Source: Desulfofundulus thermobenzoicus
Lineage (GTDB): Bacteria > Bacillota > Desulfotomaculia > Desulfotomaculales > Desulfovirgulaceae
NCBI RefSeq assembly: GCF_009428905.1
Contig: NZ_WHYR01000032.1
Location: 1 to 39,208, forward strand
Direction: 5' to 3'
Length of the DNA: 39,208 nucleotides
The notes beneath the pieces are model-generated. The model saw nothing but the letters and a program-made list of their open reading frames with translations. It did not search any database and was not told where the DNA came from. Below, piece after piece: positions 26,127-35,108 of this stretch. Positions within the stretch are counted from its first letter, which is position 1, and each line of letters opens with the position of its first letter. The position numbers and the translations under genes are program-made.

Positions 26127-27398
26127 TTATTTTTTCATTGCGGCCTTTAATTCATAAATGCGGTCCCTGGCCCGTTCGTTGATCACCGGGTTGCCGCCCC
26201 GGTGGACCACGGCCCGGCGGAAGAACTGCAGCGCCTCCTCTAAGGAGGAAAGCTGGTAGTGGAGTTCGCCAATCAGGTAGGCCAGTTGCTGGTCCTGTTC
26301 CGTGGTAAGGGGGCGACGGCTGGCAAAATAATATTCCTTGAACTTTTCCAGTGCCTGTTGGCGGGCATGGCGGGCCTTTTCTTCCTCCCGGGCGTCTGTA
26401 TAAAGCCAGCCGAGATGAAGCCACATCCTGGCGATCTTTTCCGGTTCCGCCTGCATCTGTTCCAGGGATTTTATGGCCAGAAGGTGGCTTTGCAAAGCAT
26501 AGCCCGGAGTGCCGGGCTCTTCCAGCGGCCGGGGTGCCTCCCGGATTCTTTCCGCCTGTTGCTCCTGCAGGATGTGTTTTTGCCTTTCGGTAATTGTGCT
26601 GAAGTCGGCCCGGCTATTGGCGTAATAGCATCGGGGGCACACCCAGACACTGTACCACAGGGGCTCGAAATCGGCAAAGTGCTGGCGGAAGTCGTAATCC
26701 TGCCCGACCACCTTCAGTTTATAGCCCTTTACTTCCCTGGCCTGAAAAGTGACCGAACACACGGGGCAGGTCAGGGACTTGTCGTAAAGATAGGGGTGGG
26801 TGTTGCCTGCCTGTGCGGTATGGCCGCCGGTGGTATTGATCCCATTGACTTTGTTGTTATTAACCCTTCCGTTAACGGTAGTTGCTACCGTTTTACCGTT
26901 TCCAACCTTTTTTGTGGTTGAGATCTCCGCTATGGAAAATGGGTTAACAACGGCCGGTGCCGTGGTGCGGCCGGCCGGGCTGTGGCCGGGCTGCTGCGCC
27001 GGCGGTCTGGTGTCGTCGGGCACCGTGTGTAGCTGTTCGTTCAAAGTACGGATGCGGTGGCTCAGGCCGCGCATGATGCGGATGGCCAGCTGCGGTTCCG
27101 ACTGGATGACCCGGGCAAAATTTTCGTGGTTAATGGCAATCAAGATTACGTCATCCAGGGCTACGGCACTGGCGCTGCGGGGCAGCCCTTCCAGAAGGCT
27201 CATTTCCCCGAAGAAACTGCCGCTGTTCAGGACGGCCAGGGTTGTTTTTGACGGTTCTCTCCCCCTGCTGATTTCCACCCGGCCCCGCAGAATTATGTAC
27301 ATTTCTTCCCCCGCTTGATTTTCCAGGAAAATGGTTTCACCCTGCTTAAAGTGCTTCAATAACCCGGACCAGGCCAGTTTGTTCATATCTACATCCAT
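26127..27398 (-). CDS. Cyclic-nucleotide-binding protein with DUF2225 domain
   Basis: Residues about 10-125 form a CAP/CNMP domain with an intact phosphate-binding cassette FGEMSLLEGLPRSASAVA (63-80; Glu65 and Arg74 are the ligand contacts). There is no helix-turn-helix. Residues 130-205 are a low-complexity linker rich in Asn, Thr and Gly. From about 208 comes DUF2225: paired Cys (Cys211, Cys214, Cys254, Cys257) that look like a zinc ribbon, then helical repeats of TPR type to residue 423. Such proteins occur in clostridia without a known role. It follows the Cas3-like gene by 67 bases on the same strand and ends at the terminator at 25856-25886, so the two are probably co-transcribed. Confidence 0.85.
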   Translation of the reverse strand: MDVDMNKLAWSGLLKHFKQGETIFLENQAGEEMYIILRGRVEISRGREPSKTTLAVLNSGSFFGEMSLLEGLPRSASAVALDDVILIAINHENFARVIQSEPQLAIRIMRGLSHRIRTLNEQLHTVPDDTRPPAQQPGHSPAGRTTAPAVVNPFSIAEISTTKKVGNGKTVATTVNGRVNNNKVNGINTTGGHTAQAGNTHPYLYDKSLTCPVCSVTFQAREVKGYKLKVVGQDYDFRQHFADFEPLWYSVWVCPRCYYANSRADFSTITERQKHILQEQQAERIREAPRPLEEPGTPGYALQSHLLAIKSLEQMQAEPEKIARMWLHLGWLYTDAREEEKARHARQQALEKFKEYYFASRRPLTTEQDQQLAYLIGELHYQLSSLEEALQFFRRAVVHRGGNPVINERARDRIYELKAAMKK

Positions 27399-27465
27399 GT
27401 CAACCGGAACCTGCCTTTCCTGTGTGTAATGAATCTTTTATTTCCGCAGAGCAATAACATTTTTT

Positions 27466-29940
27466 TCATGGCGGGGGTTCCAGACCATCATCTTCGTGGT
27501 AGGGGAGTTGGCATACAAGGGCTGTTTCGCCGGGTATACCCGCCGTGGAAAATAGATCCGGGTGACGGGAATACCATTCCAGGGGCACCTTTACCGTCAG
27601 CCGTGGCAGCAGGTCCGGTTTTTCCGGCGGGTTTTCCCGCCATAGTCCGGCCGGAATCACATCCATCAACCGTTCTGCCGGGCGCCACAGGGCCACCAGG
27701 GGCTGGTCCATGTATCGCACTTCCAGGGGAGAGTATCCAAAAAGGGTGCATTCCCGGAAAACGGCCCCCAGGTTGGTGGAGACTGGGGGGGTTCTCCGGT
27801 ATTCTTCCTCCAGGTGCCTTTCCATCCGGCCGGGCATAATGATACCCGGCTCCGGAAAAGTGGTATTCCGGCATTGCCGCGCCATTGCGCCGTGAGGATT
27901 ACGGGCATTTTGAACAGGGCCGCTACCCTGGAGCAGTTTAACATGGGGTTCAATTGTCTTCCGGTGATCATGGATGATCATTACCGGAATATCCGTCCCT
28001 TGACCGTTCGTGTAAGCCCCTGGCGTGGAGCCGTAACGCCACAGGGGATGGCTGCGGCGGGTCAGCAGGGAGGCGGGGGCGTTATCCGTGTGCACCACAT
28101 GGCACCGGGGCAGTCCGGATGTGTCCACGGCAGCATCAGTTACCACCACCCACGGGCCGGTTTGCTCCGCCAGTGATATGATGGCCGCCTCCCGGGCATG
28201 GCGGTCTCCCCGGGTGAACAGAGAGTGCCAGAGGACCACCCGGCAGCCGGGGAGGGCGGATTTGATCCGGCGGGCCATTTGCACCGCCGCCCGGGGGTTG
28301 GGGGTGTAAACCGCCTGATTGAGGCCTTCCCGGTAGCAGTCTTTTACGGCTTCCAGGGGCCCTTCCTGCCCGTATTTTAATGAAAAGAGGGGTTTGTGGC
28401 GTTCTGTAAAGTGATCCTCCAGGTGGTAACCGGCACCGGCCAGATATGCCTTTAACCCCGGAGCCGGCAGGGTGTCCAGGATGATATGGGGAATATTCAT
28501 TTCCCGCAGCAGGGTCAGGGCGTCCAGGGTGTAATGGAAGGCCGGGCTTGCCGGTTCCGGAAGGCCATCGATAATCACCACTGCCTTGATCAGGTTGCCC
28601 AGGGCGTAATCGGCCTGGGGAAAACCATGGACCAGGGAAAAGATCAGGTGATCCAGGGTGGCCACCGTAAAAGGGCAGGTAAAAATGCGTTCCCGGTTAA
28701 CGCCGCTCATACCGTTGGGCCGTCCGTTGGATTCCAGAGGTATACCCCGGGTGTTGGGGTCATGGGGATAATAGCCCGCGGCGTCAACCAGGGCCACTTT
28801 ATTGCTCTTCAGAAGGCAGGCCAGCCGGTGCCGGACAAAACCGGAAGCAACCTGTCCGGGGCAGATCCAGACCAGCTTTTCCCTTTTTCCCGCTTCGGCC
28901 AGGGACGCCGCCCTGGCCAGGGCAAGCTCCACCTTCCGGGGTCCCGGGGGTGTCAGAAGAAACGTAAACCGGTTGCCGTCATTAACTTTATACCGGTAGT
29001 TGACTTTTTTGTCCCGGTTATCCGTGGTAGGCAATTCCCGGCCGGTGTTAAATCCGTACCCATCGTTTTGGGGACAGGTCGTAAACGTGACTTTACGCAA
29101 GCAGTTCCGGGTGTCCGTAAGGGTGCAGTTGCCGGACGGTTGGGGCAAATGGCACGGTCCGGAAAATTGGGGAAAAGGTCCGGTGTTTTCCCGGGGTGGA
29201 TTTTCCCGGTCATGGTTCAACAATGTTCCGCAAACCGTGCCTTCCGGCAGTACCGCCCGGTGGAATGCCCGGCTGGACTGGCTGTCACAGTATTTTAACA
29301 GGGTGATGGCGAAGCTATAGATGGCCTTTAACCGGGGGGCGGGTTCGCTTTGCCGGGTTGCCACCTGCAGTCGCGATACCTCTTCCCGGATTCGCTCCCG
29401 CAGGCCCAATCCCTGGGAAGCAGTGGCAAAGGGTGAAAGGGGCCGGGTGGAAAGGGGGAAGAGGTCTGTGAAATACTTCCGGTGGAGCCGGCCGTAGCTT
29501 TCCAAATAATCCGTTATTTGATTCTCAAGGTAACTTACCCCGGGCAAAAGTTCGAAACTGTCATAAAGCCGGTCGAACTGCTGGGTATGGTGGCTGAGCA
29601 CCAGAACTTTCACCAGCCGTTCATCTTCCGGGGGCAGGTCCGTTTCCACCAGGGGCAGGCCGAAAAAGGTATGGGAGAGTTCCCGGCTTAATTTTTCCTG
29701 TAACAACCTCTCCTGAAATTCCCGGGTGGCCTTGCCCAGGTCGTGCATGAACAGGGCCAGGAAGAGAAGCTGGCCCAGCCGGGCAAAGGGCATCCGCCAT
29801 TCACCGGTTAATTTTTCCATTAACGGGCGGTGTTCCCGCAGGTAACCGGAAAGGATAATCAGGGCATCTTCCGTATGCCCGTCCAGGGTCTGGTAGATAT
29901 TTTGACCGGGCCGTTTTTTGGCCAGCAGAGGTGACTTCAT
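27466..29940 (-). CDS. Cas3-family protein: intact HD nuclease, altered helicase
   Basis: 824 residues. The N-terminal HD domain keeps its metal-site pattern: His22 (DGHTED), His66-Asp67 with Lys70 (FMHDLGK), His90, and His117-His118 (LSHHTQ). After a low-complexity insert (about 243-320), the order of a Cas3 helicase can be followed but each motif is changed: I TPPGPRKVE at 330-338 in place of GKT; II VVIIDG at 454-459 in place of DExH/DEAQ; III ILDTLP in place of SATLP; IV WHSLFTRGDRHARE retained; V VVTDAAVDTSG; VI LLTRRSHPLWRYG in place of QRxGRxxR. ATP-driven unwinding therefore looks lost. The frame is long and uninterrupted and AAGGAG precedes the ATG, which argues against a decaying pseudogene. 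No other cas gene or array is in the window. Confidence 0.8.
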   Translation of the reverse strand: MKSPLLAKKRPGQNIYQTLDGHTEDALIILSGYLREHRPLMEKLTGEWRMPFARLGQLLFLALFMHDLGKATREFQERLLQEKLSRELSHTFFGLPLVETDLPPEDERLVKVLVLSHHTQQFDRLYDSFELLPGVSYLENQITDYLESYGRLHRKYFTDLFPLSTRPLSPFATASQGLGLRERIREEVSRLQVATRQSEPAPRLKAIYSFAITLLKYCDSQSSRAFHRAVLPEGTVCGTLLNHDRENPPRENTGPFPQFSGPCHLPQPSGNCTLTDTRNCLRKVTFTTCPQNDGYGFNTGRELPTTDNRDKKVNYRYKVNDGNRFTFLLTPPGPRKVELALARAASLAEAGKREKLVWICPGQVASGFVRHRLACLLKSNKVALVDAAGYYPHDPNTRGIPLESNGRPNGMSGVNRERIFTCPFTVATLDHLIFSLVHGFPQADYALGNLIKAVVIIDGLPEPASPAFHYTLDALTLLREMNIPHIILDTLPAPGLKAYLAGAGYHLEDHFTERHKPLFSLKYGQEGPLEAVKDCYREGLNQAVYTPNPRAAVQMARRIKSALPGCRVVLWHSLFTRGDRHAREAAIISLAEQTGPWVVVTDAAVDTSGLPRCHVVHTDNAPASLLTRRSHPLWRYGSTPGAYTNGQGTDIPVMIIHDHRKTIEPHVKLLQGSGPVQNARNPHGAMARQCRNTTFPEPGIIMPGRMERHLEEEYRRTPPVSTNLGAVFRECTLFGYSPLEVRYMDQPLVALWRPAERLMDVIPAGLWRENPPEKPDLLPRLTVKVPLEWYSRHPDLFSTAGIPGETALVCQLPYHEDDGLEPPP

Positions 29941-30099
29941 GGGAAAGGACTCCTTAATGGTTTTCTATAAATAATACTCGAGTTGATGACCTGATACAAG
30001 AGCGGTTTTGCCGGCAGCCGGAAAAGTGCGGCAGGAATTGTCCCGTGCGGTGCAGAAAACACTAAAGGTATAGCACAAAATGCGGGGAGGAAAGGTAAC

Positions 30100-30594
30100 G
30101 TGGAACGGCTCTGGGCACCGTGGCGCACGGAATACATCGGCAAGGACAAGGGCGAAGGATGCATCTTCTGTGAAAAGCTGGCTTCTACGGAGGATGAAGC
30201 GAACTACCTGCTTTTACGGGGAGAAAAAACCTTTGTCATACTCAATCTCTACCCCTACAACAACGGGCACCTGCTCATTGCTCCCAAAAGGCACGTGGGG
30301 GAATTGCTGGACCTGTCGGAGGAAGAACTGCTGGAACTGGGGCAGATGACCCGGCGCATGGTTTCCCTTTTAAGGTCCGCCTTTAATCCCGACGGCTTTA
30401 ACATCGGCGTGAACCTGGGCAAAGTGGCCGGAGCCGGCATACCGGGCCATTTTCACATCCATGTGGTGCCCCGCTGGAACGGGGACAATAATTTCATGCC
30501 CGTTCTGGGCGATGTGCGGGTTATTTCCGAGGGGCTGGACACCACCTACCGGAAATTAAAAGAAGCGCTGTCCGCCGAAAAGGCGGTCCGGTAA
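30100..30594 (+). CDS. HIT family nucleotide hydrolase/phosphorylase
   Basis: Histidine-triad protein of 164 residues. The active-site triad HFHIHVVPRW has His117, His119 and His121; an N-terminal CIFC pair (Cys21, Cys24) is a probable zinc site. The N-terminal LWAPWRTEYI and overall length match the Ap4A phosphorylase-like branch of HIT proteins, which split or hydrolyse dinucleoside polyphosphates; substrate is not fixed by sequence alone. It starts with GTG 30100 after GGAGGAAAGG and is divergent from the Cas3-like gene, with about 160 bases between them. A hairpin follows. Confidence 0.9.
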   Translation: MERLWAPWRTEYIGKDKGEGCIFCEKLASTEDEANYLLLRGEKTFVILNLYPYNNGHLLIAPKRHVGELLDLSEEELLELGQMTRRMVSLLRSAFNPDGFNIGVNLGKVAGAGIPGHFHIHVVPRWNGDNNFMPVLGDVRVISEGLDTTYRKLKEALSAEKAVR

Positions 30595-30614
30595 ATAAAA
30601 AGCCCCGGGAAAAA

Positions 30615-30645
30615 GCCCGGGCGCAATCCGGTGTTGCACCCGGGC
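30615..30645. terminator. Terminator between convergent genes
   Basis: GCCCGGG (30615-30621) pairs with CCCGGGC (30639-30645), extended by CAA / TTG inside, with T-rich flank after. It sits between the HIT gene and the convergent FMN oxidoreductase gene and could serve both. Confidence 0.7.
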
Positions 30646-30696
30646 CTCTTCCGAAAGATATTTTCAGGGAGGCTGGACCCCTTTTTTCATTCATGG

Positions 30697-31728
30697 TCAT
30701 TCCAGGCCGGGGTAGGGGCGCAGTACTTTTTCATCGATATCGTGCAGGGAAGCACAGCCGGTGAGGATCATGGCCTGCTTCAGTTCGCCGGTAAGCTTCT
30801 CCAGCACAAACTTTACCCCTGCGGCGCCGCCGCCAAAGGCGCCCACCACCAGGGGCCGGCCCACCAGGACCGCATCGGCACCCAGGGCCAGCAGCTTTAA
30901 CACATCCGCACCGGAACGCACACCGCCGTCGGCCAGGATGGTCACCCGTCCCTTAACGGCCCGGGCGATGGCCGGCAATACTTCCGCTGCTCCGGGGGTA
31001 TGATCCAGGATACGTCCCCCGTGGTTGGATACCACAATGGCGGCCGCCCCGGCGCCGGCGGCCAGTTCAGCCTCGTCAACGGTCATAATGCCTTTGACAA
31101 TAAAGGGCAGGCGGGTGGCGCCCACCAGTTCCCTTAACTCGGCTGCGGTCTTGGGCCCCACCGGCTGGCCGAACAGGGCCATGGTCACCAGCCCCGCCCC
31201 GTCCACATCCACGCCCACGGCCGGGGCGCCCGCCTCTTCCGCCCGGCGGATGCGTTCAATAATGGCGTCCTGCTCCCTGGGTTTGATCACCGGGATGCCG
31301 TGTCCCTTTTCTGCGGCAATGGCTTCCAGACCGGAATTGTAATATTCCGGGTCCCCGCCGTCTCCCGACATGCCCAGGGTGCCGGCCTGACGTGCTCCGC
31401 TCATGATCATGCCGATAAACTCCCGTTCAGTCAGCGCCCCGCCCATGTTGTAGGATACGCCGGTCATGGGTGCGGCCAGGATGGGGGTGGACAGCTCCTT
31501 CCCGAAGAGGGTGAGGCTGGTGTCCGTATTTTTAGCCCCATGCAGGGTGCGCAGGTTCAGGCGATAACGGGCCAGGGCTTCTATGTTGGCCTTAAAGGAT
31601 GCGCCGGTGCCGGTACCGCCCATGCCCGGCACCTCGCCGGCGCAGGCGCGGCCGTCGCACTGGGGGCAGACCCGGCAGTAGCCCTTTAATTTTTCCCGGG
31701 CGGTTTCCCGCAATTCCTTCCAGTTCAT
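30697..31728 (-). CDS. FMN-dependent alpha-hydroxy-acid oxidizing family protein
   Basis: 343-residue TIM-barrel flavoprotein of the lactate-oxidase / glycolate-oxidase superfamily. Visible are the N-terminal barrel part PILAAPMTGVSYNMGG, FIVKGIMTVDEAELA with the FMN-contact Lys, VVSNHGGRILDHTPGAAEVL with the catalytic His, and the phosphate-binding ILADGGVRSGADVLKLLALG. An unusual Cys-rich N-terminus (YCRVCPQCDGRACAGE) is typical of the clostridial branch and may hold a cluster. ATG 31728 follows GGAGGG; the longer frame to 31878 lacks a site. The hydroxy-acid or other substrate cannot be told from sequence. Confidence 0.85.
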   Translation of the reverse strand: MNWKELRETAREKLKGYCRVCPQCDGRACAGEVPGMGGTGTGASFKANIEALARYRLNLRTLHGAKNTDTSLTLFGKELSTPILAAPMTGVSYNMGGALTEREFIGMIMSGARQAGTLGMSGDGGDPEYYNSGLEAIAAEKGHGIPVIKPREQDAIIERIRRAEEAGAPAVGVDVDGAGLVTMALFGQPVGPKTAAELRELVGATRLPFIVKGIMTVDEAELAAGAGAAAIVVSNHGGRILDHTPGAAEVLPAIARAVKGRVTILADGGVRSGADVLKLLALGADAVLVGRPLVVGAFGGGAAGVKFVLEKLTGELKQAMILTGCASLHDIDEKVLRPYPGLE

Positions 31729-31949
31729 TTCTGGTATCCCTCCATTTCGTATGCGGTTCGTCGGGTGATCAGACCTTTTAAAATTTCGCTTCTCCTTCCC
31801 TTTTTCCTGCCTGAAACAGGCTGCTGGCCAAAATTTACAATGTTGGAACGGGAGCGCTGGCATTTTTAACCAACGCATCCCGGGAGTTGATGGCTTTTGT
31901 TTTGATTCCCTTTCTGGCGGCCAGAATGGGCATTTGATTGGTTTATAAG

Positions 31950-34565
31950 TTAAAATGCCGGTGCCCAGGCAACCAGGGGCAGTTCAAAAATATGGGCGAA
32001 GTCCGGATGTACCGGACGCACCCGCACGGTATAGCCCAGGGTGCCCTGGGGCAGAATCAGCCGGCCGGTGTAGCGATGGTTTCCGTCGGGCAGGCGTTCC
32101 GCCGGCGTCATGGGCATGCGGCTGATATTGCGCAGCTGTTCCTGTTGTCTGGCGGTACGTACCAGGCAACTGGTGTCCAGGACCTCACTGTAGAGGAAGG
32201 ATTGATCACCGGTGTTGCCGTAGACTATTTCCACCGCCACTTCCTCCGGAGCCAGGGAACCCAGCTGCACCACAGCTTCGATATGCAGAGGATCGCCCAC
32301 GCCCATGGATTTGGCGTCACCGGCCTTCACCGATATAATGGCCACCCGGGACCAGTTTTCGGCGATCCGTTGTTTGAATTCCTGCAACTGCCTGGCTGGA
32401 GTATAGTTATCGCCGGTGAAACGAATGTCCCGCTCCACGGCGGGGACGTAGAAGAGCCGGCAGTATTCCTTGACCATTCTTTCCGTATTGAATTGGGGCG
32501 GGATGGTTTGCAGGGATCTTTTCATCAACTCCACCCATGCCCGGGGTACACCCCGCCGGTCCCGGTCGTAGTACATGGGGATGATGGTTTCTTCCAGCAA
32601 AGCATAAAGGGAGCAGGCGTCGTCCTGGTCCTGGATGTCTTCGTCCGGGTAGGCCCTGATTTCGCCCACCGCAAAGCCGTTTTCCCCATCGTAAGCTTCC
32701 GGCCACCAGCCGTCCAGCACGCTGCAGTGAATCACCCCGTTTACGGCCGCTTTCTGGCCGCTGGTGCCGCTGGCTTCCAGGGGGCGGCGGGGGGTGTTCA
32801 GCCAGACGTCCACCCCCTGCAGCAGGGTGCGGGCCAGGGCGATATCGTAATTTTCCAGAAAGACGATGCGGCCTTTAAAGGGTTCCTGATTGGTCAGTTC
32901 ATAAATTTGCTTGATTAACTCCTGTCCCGCCCTATCCGCCGGGTGGGCCTTGCCGGCAAAAATGATCTGCAACGGGCGCTGGGGATCGCTCACCAGGCGG
33001 GCCAGGCGCTCCCTGTCCCTCAGCAGCAGGTTGGCCCTCTTGTAGGTGGCAAAACGGCGGGCAAATCCGATGGTCAGCGCCGCGGGATCCAGGTAACGTT
33101 CCACCTCCCGGATGCGCAGGGCCGGTTCCTGATTGCACAGTCGCTGGCCGCGCAGGTTGTCCCTGGCGATGCGGATCATCTTCTCCTTTAACTGGCAGTG
33201 TACCGCCCATAGTTCGTCCGGCGGAATGGCCGCCACGTTTACCCAGGTTTCCGGCCGGCAAATATTATTGCGCCAGCCGTTTTTCAGATGGCGATCGAAA
33301 AGTGCCTGTAATTCCGGGGCCAGCCAGCTCAGATGATGCACTCCGTTGGTAATTGAGGTGATGGGCATTTCTTCCAGGGGGATGCCCGGGTAGAAACGGC
33401 GGAACATCTCCCTGGTCACTTCCCCGTGCAGCTTGCTCACGCCGTTGCAAAAACTGGACAGACGCATGGCCAGGAGGGTCATGTTGAATACCCTCTGTTC
33501 TTCATCCCAGCCCAGGCCGAGAAAAGTTTCCCTGTCCATATGCAGCTGCTCATACCACTGGCCGAAATACTTCTCCATCATTTCGGCGCTGAACACGTCG
33601 TGACCGGCCGGCACGGGTGTATGGGTGGTAAAAATCGTGCCGGCGCGCACGGCTTCCCTGGCCACGTCCACCGGCACCCCGGCCTGGACCAGCTCCCGCA
33701 GTCGTTCCAGGAGCAAAAAGGCGGCGTGGCCTTCGTTGATATGCCAGGCCCGGGGATGAATGTTCAGTGCCCGCAGCGCCCGGACCCCACCGATACCCAG
33801 GATGATTTCCTGGGAAATGCGGGTGTCCCGGTCCCCCCCGTAGAGCTGCCCGGTCAGGGTGCGGTCCTGCATATTGTTCCGGGAAAGGTCCGCGTCCAGG
33901 TAATAAATAACCACCCGGCCCACCTTCATCTGCCAGACTTTTAAATAGACGGTCCGGCCGGGCAGTTCCACGGAAACAATCAGTTCACTGCCGTCGGGAT
34001 TGGTGATGGGCTTCACGGGCATTTCATAAAAGTTCAGGTAGGGGTAATGGGCCTCCTGCCAGCCTTCCCGGTTTATGCGCTGGGTAAAATAGCCGCTCTT
34101 ATACAACAGGCCCACGCCCACAAAGGGGATACCCAGGTCGCTGGCCGACTTGCAATGGTCTCCCGCCAGCAGCCCCAGGCCGCCGGAATAGGTGGGGTGG
34201 GATTCGTGAACGCCGAATTCTGCTGAAAAGTAGGCTATGACCTGCCCGGCGTGCTGGGGGTACTCCCGGTCGAACCAGGCGGGAGCGGTCAGGTAATTGT
34301 CCAGTTCGTTCATTACCTGGTTATAGAGGTCCAGGTAATCGCTGTCCCGGGCCGCCTTTTCCAGTTCATCCTGCCTGACATTCAGCAAAAAGCGCACCGG
34401 GTTGTGTCGCACCTCTTCCCATAGGGGACCGTTAATCTGCCGGAACAGTTCCCGGGCCGGTGGATGCCAGCTAAACCACAGGTTGCGGGCCAGTTCACCC
34501 AGCCGGGCGATTTTGTCGGGCAATTTGGGTACCACTGTGACGGTGCGGACAAAGTACATTTCCAA
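31950..34565 (-). CDS. glgP: Alpha-glucan (glycogen/maltodextrin) phosphorylase
   Basis: Releases glucose-1-phosphate from alpha-1,4-glucans with a pyridoxal-phosphate cofactor. The 871-residue protein is the bacterial/archaeal short-type alpha-glucan phosphorylase: an N-terminal DUF3417 region (LARNLWFSWHPPARELFRQI), then YFSAEFGVHESHPTYSGGLG, TTHTPVPAGHDVF, the glucan-binding ITNGVHHLSWLAPEL, RRFATYKRANLLL and the phosphate/PLP region EASGTSGQKAAVNG with the PLP Lys in the GQKAA segment. ATG 34565 follows GGAGG; 34559 is the alternative. It is 221 bases upstream of the FMN protein gene. No other glycogen gene is in the window; likely used for storage glucan turnover, including in sporulation. 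Confidence 0.93.
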   Translation of the reverse strand: MEMYFVRTVTVVPKLPDKIARLGELARNLWFSWHPPARELFRQINGPLWEEVRHNPVRFLLNVRQDELEKAARDSDYLDLYNQVMNELDNYLTAPAWFDREYPQHAGQVIAYFSAEFGVHESHPTYSGGLGLLAGDHCKSASDLGIPFVGVGLLYKSGYFTQRINREGWQEAHYPYLNFYEMPVKPITNPDGSELIVSVELPGRTVYLKVWQMKVGRVVIYYLDADLSRNNMQDRTLTGQLYGGDRDTRISQEIILGIGGVRALRALNIHPRAWHINEGHAAFLLLERLRELVQAGVPVDVAREAVRAGTIFTTHTPVPAGHDVFSAEMMEKYFGQWYEQLHMDRETFLGLGWDEEQRVFNMTLLAMRLSSFCNGVSKLHGEVTREMFRRFYPGIPLEEMPITSITNGVHHLSWLAPELQALFDRHLKNGWRNNICRPETWVNVAAIPPDELWAVHCQLKEKMIRIARDNLRGQRLCNQEPALRIREVERYLDPAALTIGFARRFATYKRANLLLRDRERLARLVSDPQRPLQIIFAGKAHPADRAGQELIKQIYELTNQEPFKGRIVFLENYDIALARTLLQGVDVWLNTPRRPLEASGTSGQKAAVNGVIHCSVLDGWWPEAYDGENGFAVGEIRAYPDEDIQDQDDACSLYALLEETIIPMYYDRDRRGVPRAWVELMKRSLQTIPPQFNTERMVKEYCRLFYVPAVERDIRFTGDNYTPARQLQEFKQRIAENWSRVAIISVKAGDAKSMGVGDPLHIEAVVQLGSLAPEEVAVEIVYGNTGDQSFLYSEVLDTSCLVRTARQQEQLRNISRMPMTPAERLPDGNHRYTGRLILPQGTLGYTVRVRPVHPDFAHIFELPLVAWAPAF

Positions 34566-34830
34566 ACCTCCGTTTCAATAATGGGCCTGCCTTTTTCCCC
34601 ATGACAACCCCATTTGGTGAACATGCGGCTTTAACTGTTTGGCAGCGGACTGTGGTAGAAAATATTCAGTAAAAGCCGTTGTGATTTTCTTCCTCCCGTA
34701 ACAATTATTTTATTCACCATTGGTGAGGGTTTTCCCTTTCTTTATGACGAAAAATGTTGGTTGAGCCGGAACGATAGTTTCCAGGGCAACTCCCCCAAAT
34801 ATCGTCAAACCCTCATCCTTTACCCCTTTG
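34566..34830. other. Gap between glgP and the DUF1540 terminator
   Basis: Carries the glgP binding site at its left edge and presumably its promoter. The end of a minus-strand frame (stop near 34710) lies here but crosses the terminator at 34831-34864 and has no clear start. Nothing else was identified. Confidence 0.35.
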
Positions 34831-34864
34831 AAAAAACAGGCACCCGCCGTTATTCCGGCGGGTG
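34831..34864 (-). terminator. Terminator after the DUF1540 gene
   Basis: CACCCGCCG (34841-34849) and CGGCGGGTG (34856-34864) form a 9-bp stem; six A at 34831-34836 give the U-tract on the minus strand. Confidence 0.85.
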
Positions 34865-34908
34865 TGCTGGCCGATATGGCATTCCCCAATATGGATGGCC
34901 AGTTCTTT

Positions 34909-35064
34909 TTAAACCCTGGGGGCAAAGGTGTCGCAGCAGGTGTGTTCCGACTGGCTGCACTTTTTATTATTGGTGGAAGACCTGACTTCAATGCCGTCGG
35001 CACGGCATTCCATATTATTGTTGTGTACGCATTCTTCAATGCCGCATTTCATTACTTTGGACAC
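34909..35064 (-). CDS. DUF1540 domain protein
   Basis: 51-residue Cys-rich protein. The family pattern is complete: MKCGIEECVHNNNMECRADG, then KKCSQSEHTCCDTF, giving paired Cys that probably bind a metal. The start is GTG 35064 with AGGAGGTGAT eight bases upstream; a frame extending to 35202 runs into the MaoC gene and is rejected. It lies 44 bases after the MaoC-like gene on the same strand and ends at a strong terminator. DUF1540 proteins are common in clostridia and have no established role. Confidence 0.88.
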   Translation of the reverse strand: MSKVMKCGIEECVHNNNMECRADGIEVRSSTNNKKCSQSEHTCCDTFAPRV

Positions 35065-35108
35065 CGGTATCACCTCCTGGAAGGATAGGGTAACCGGAAA
35101 AGCGTTTT

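Noticed and set aside
34710..35039. Minus-strand 109-codon frame overlapping the DUF1540 gene
   Set aside because: It is out of frame with the Cys-patterned DUF1540 product and passes through its terminator; the end past 34830 looks protein-like but has no clear start.
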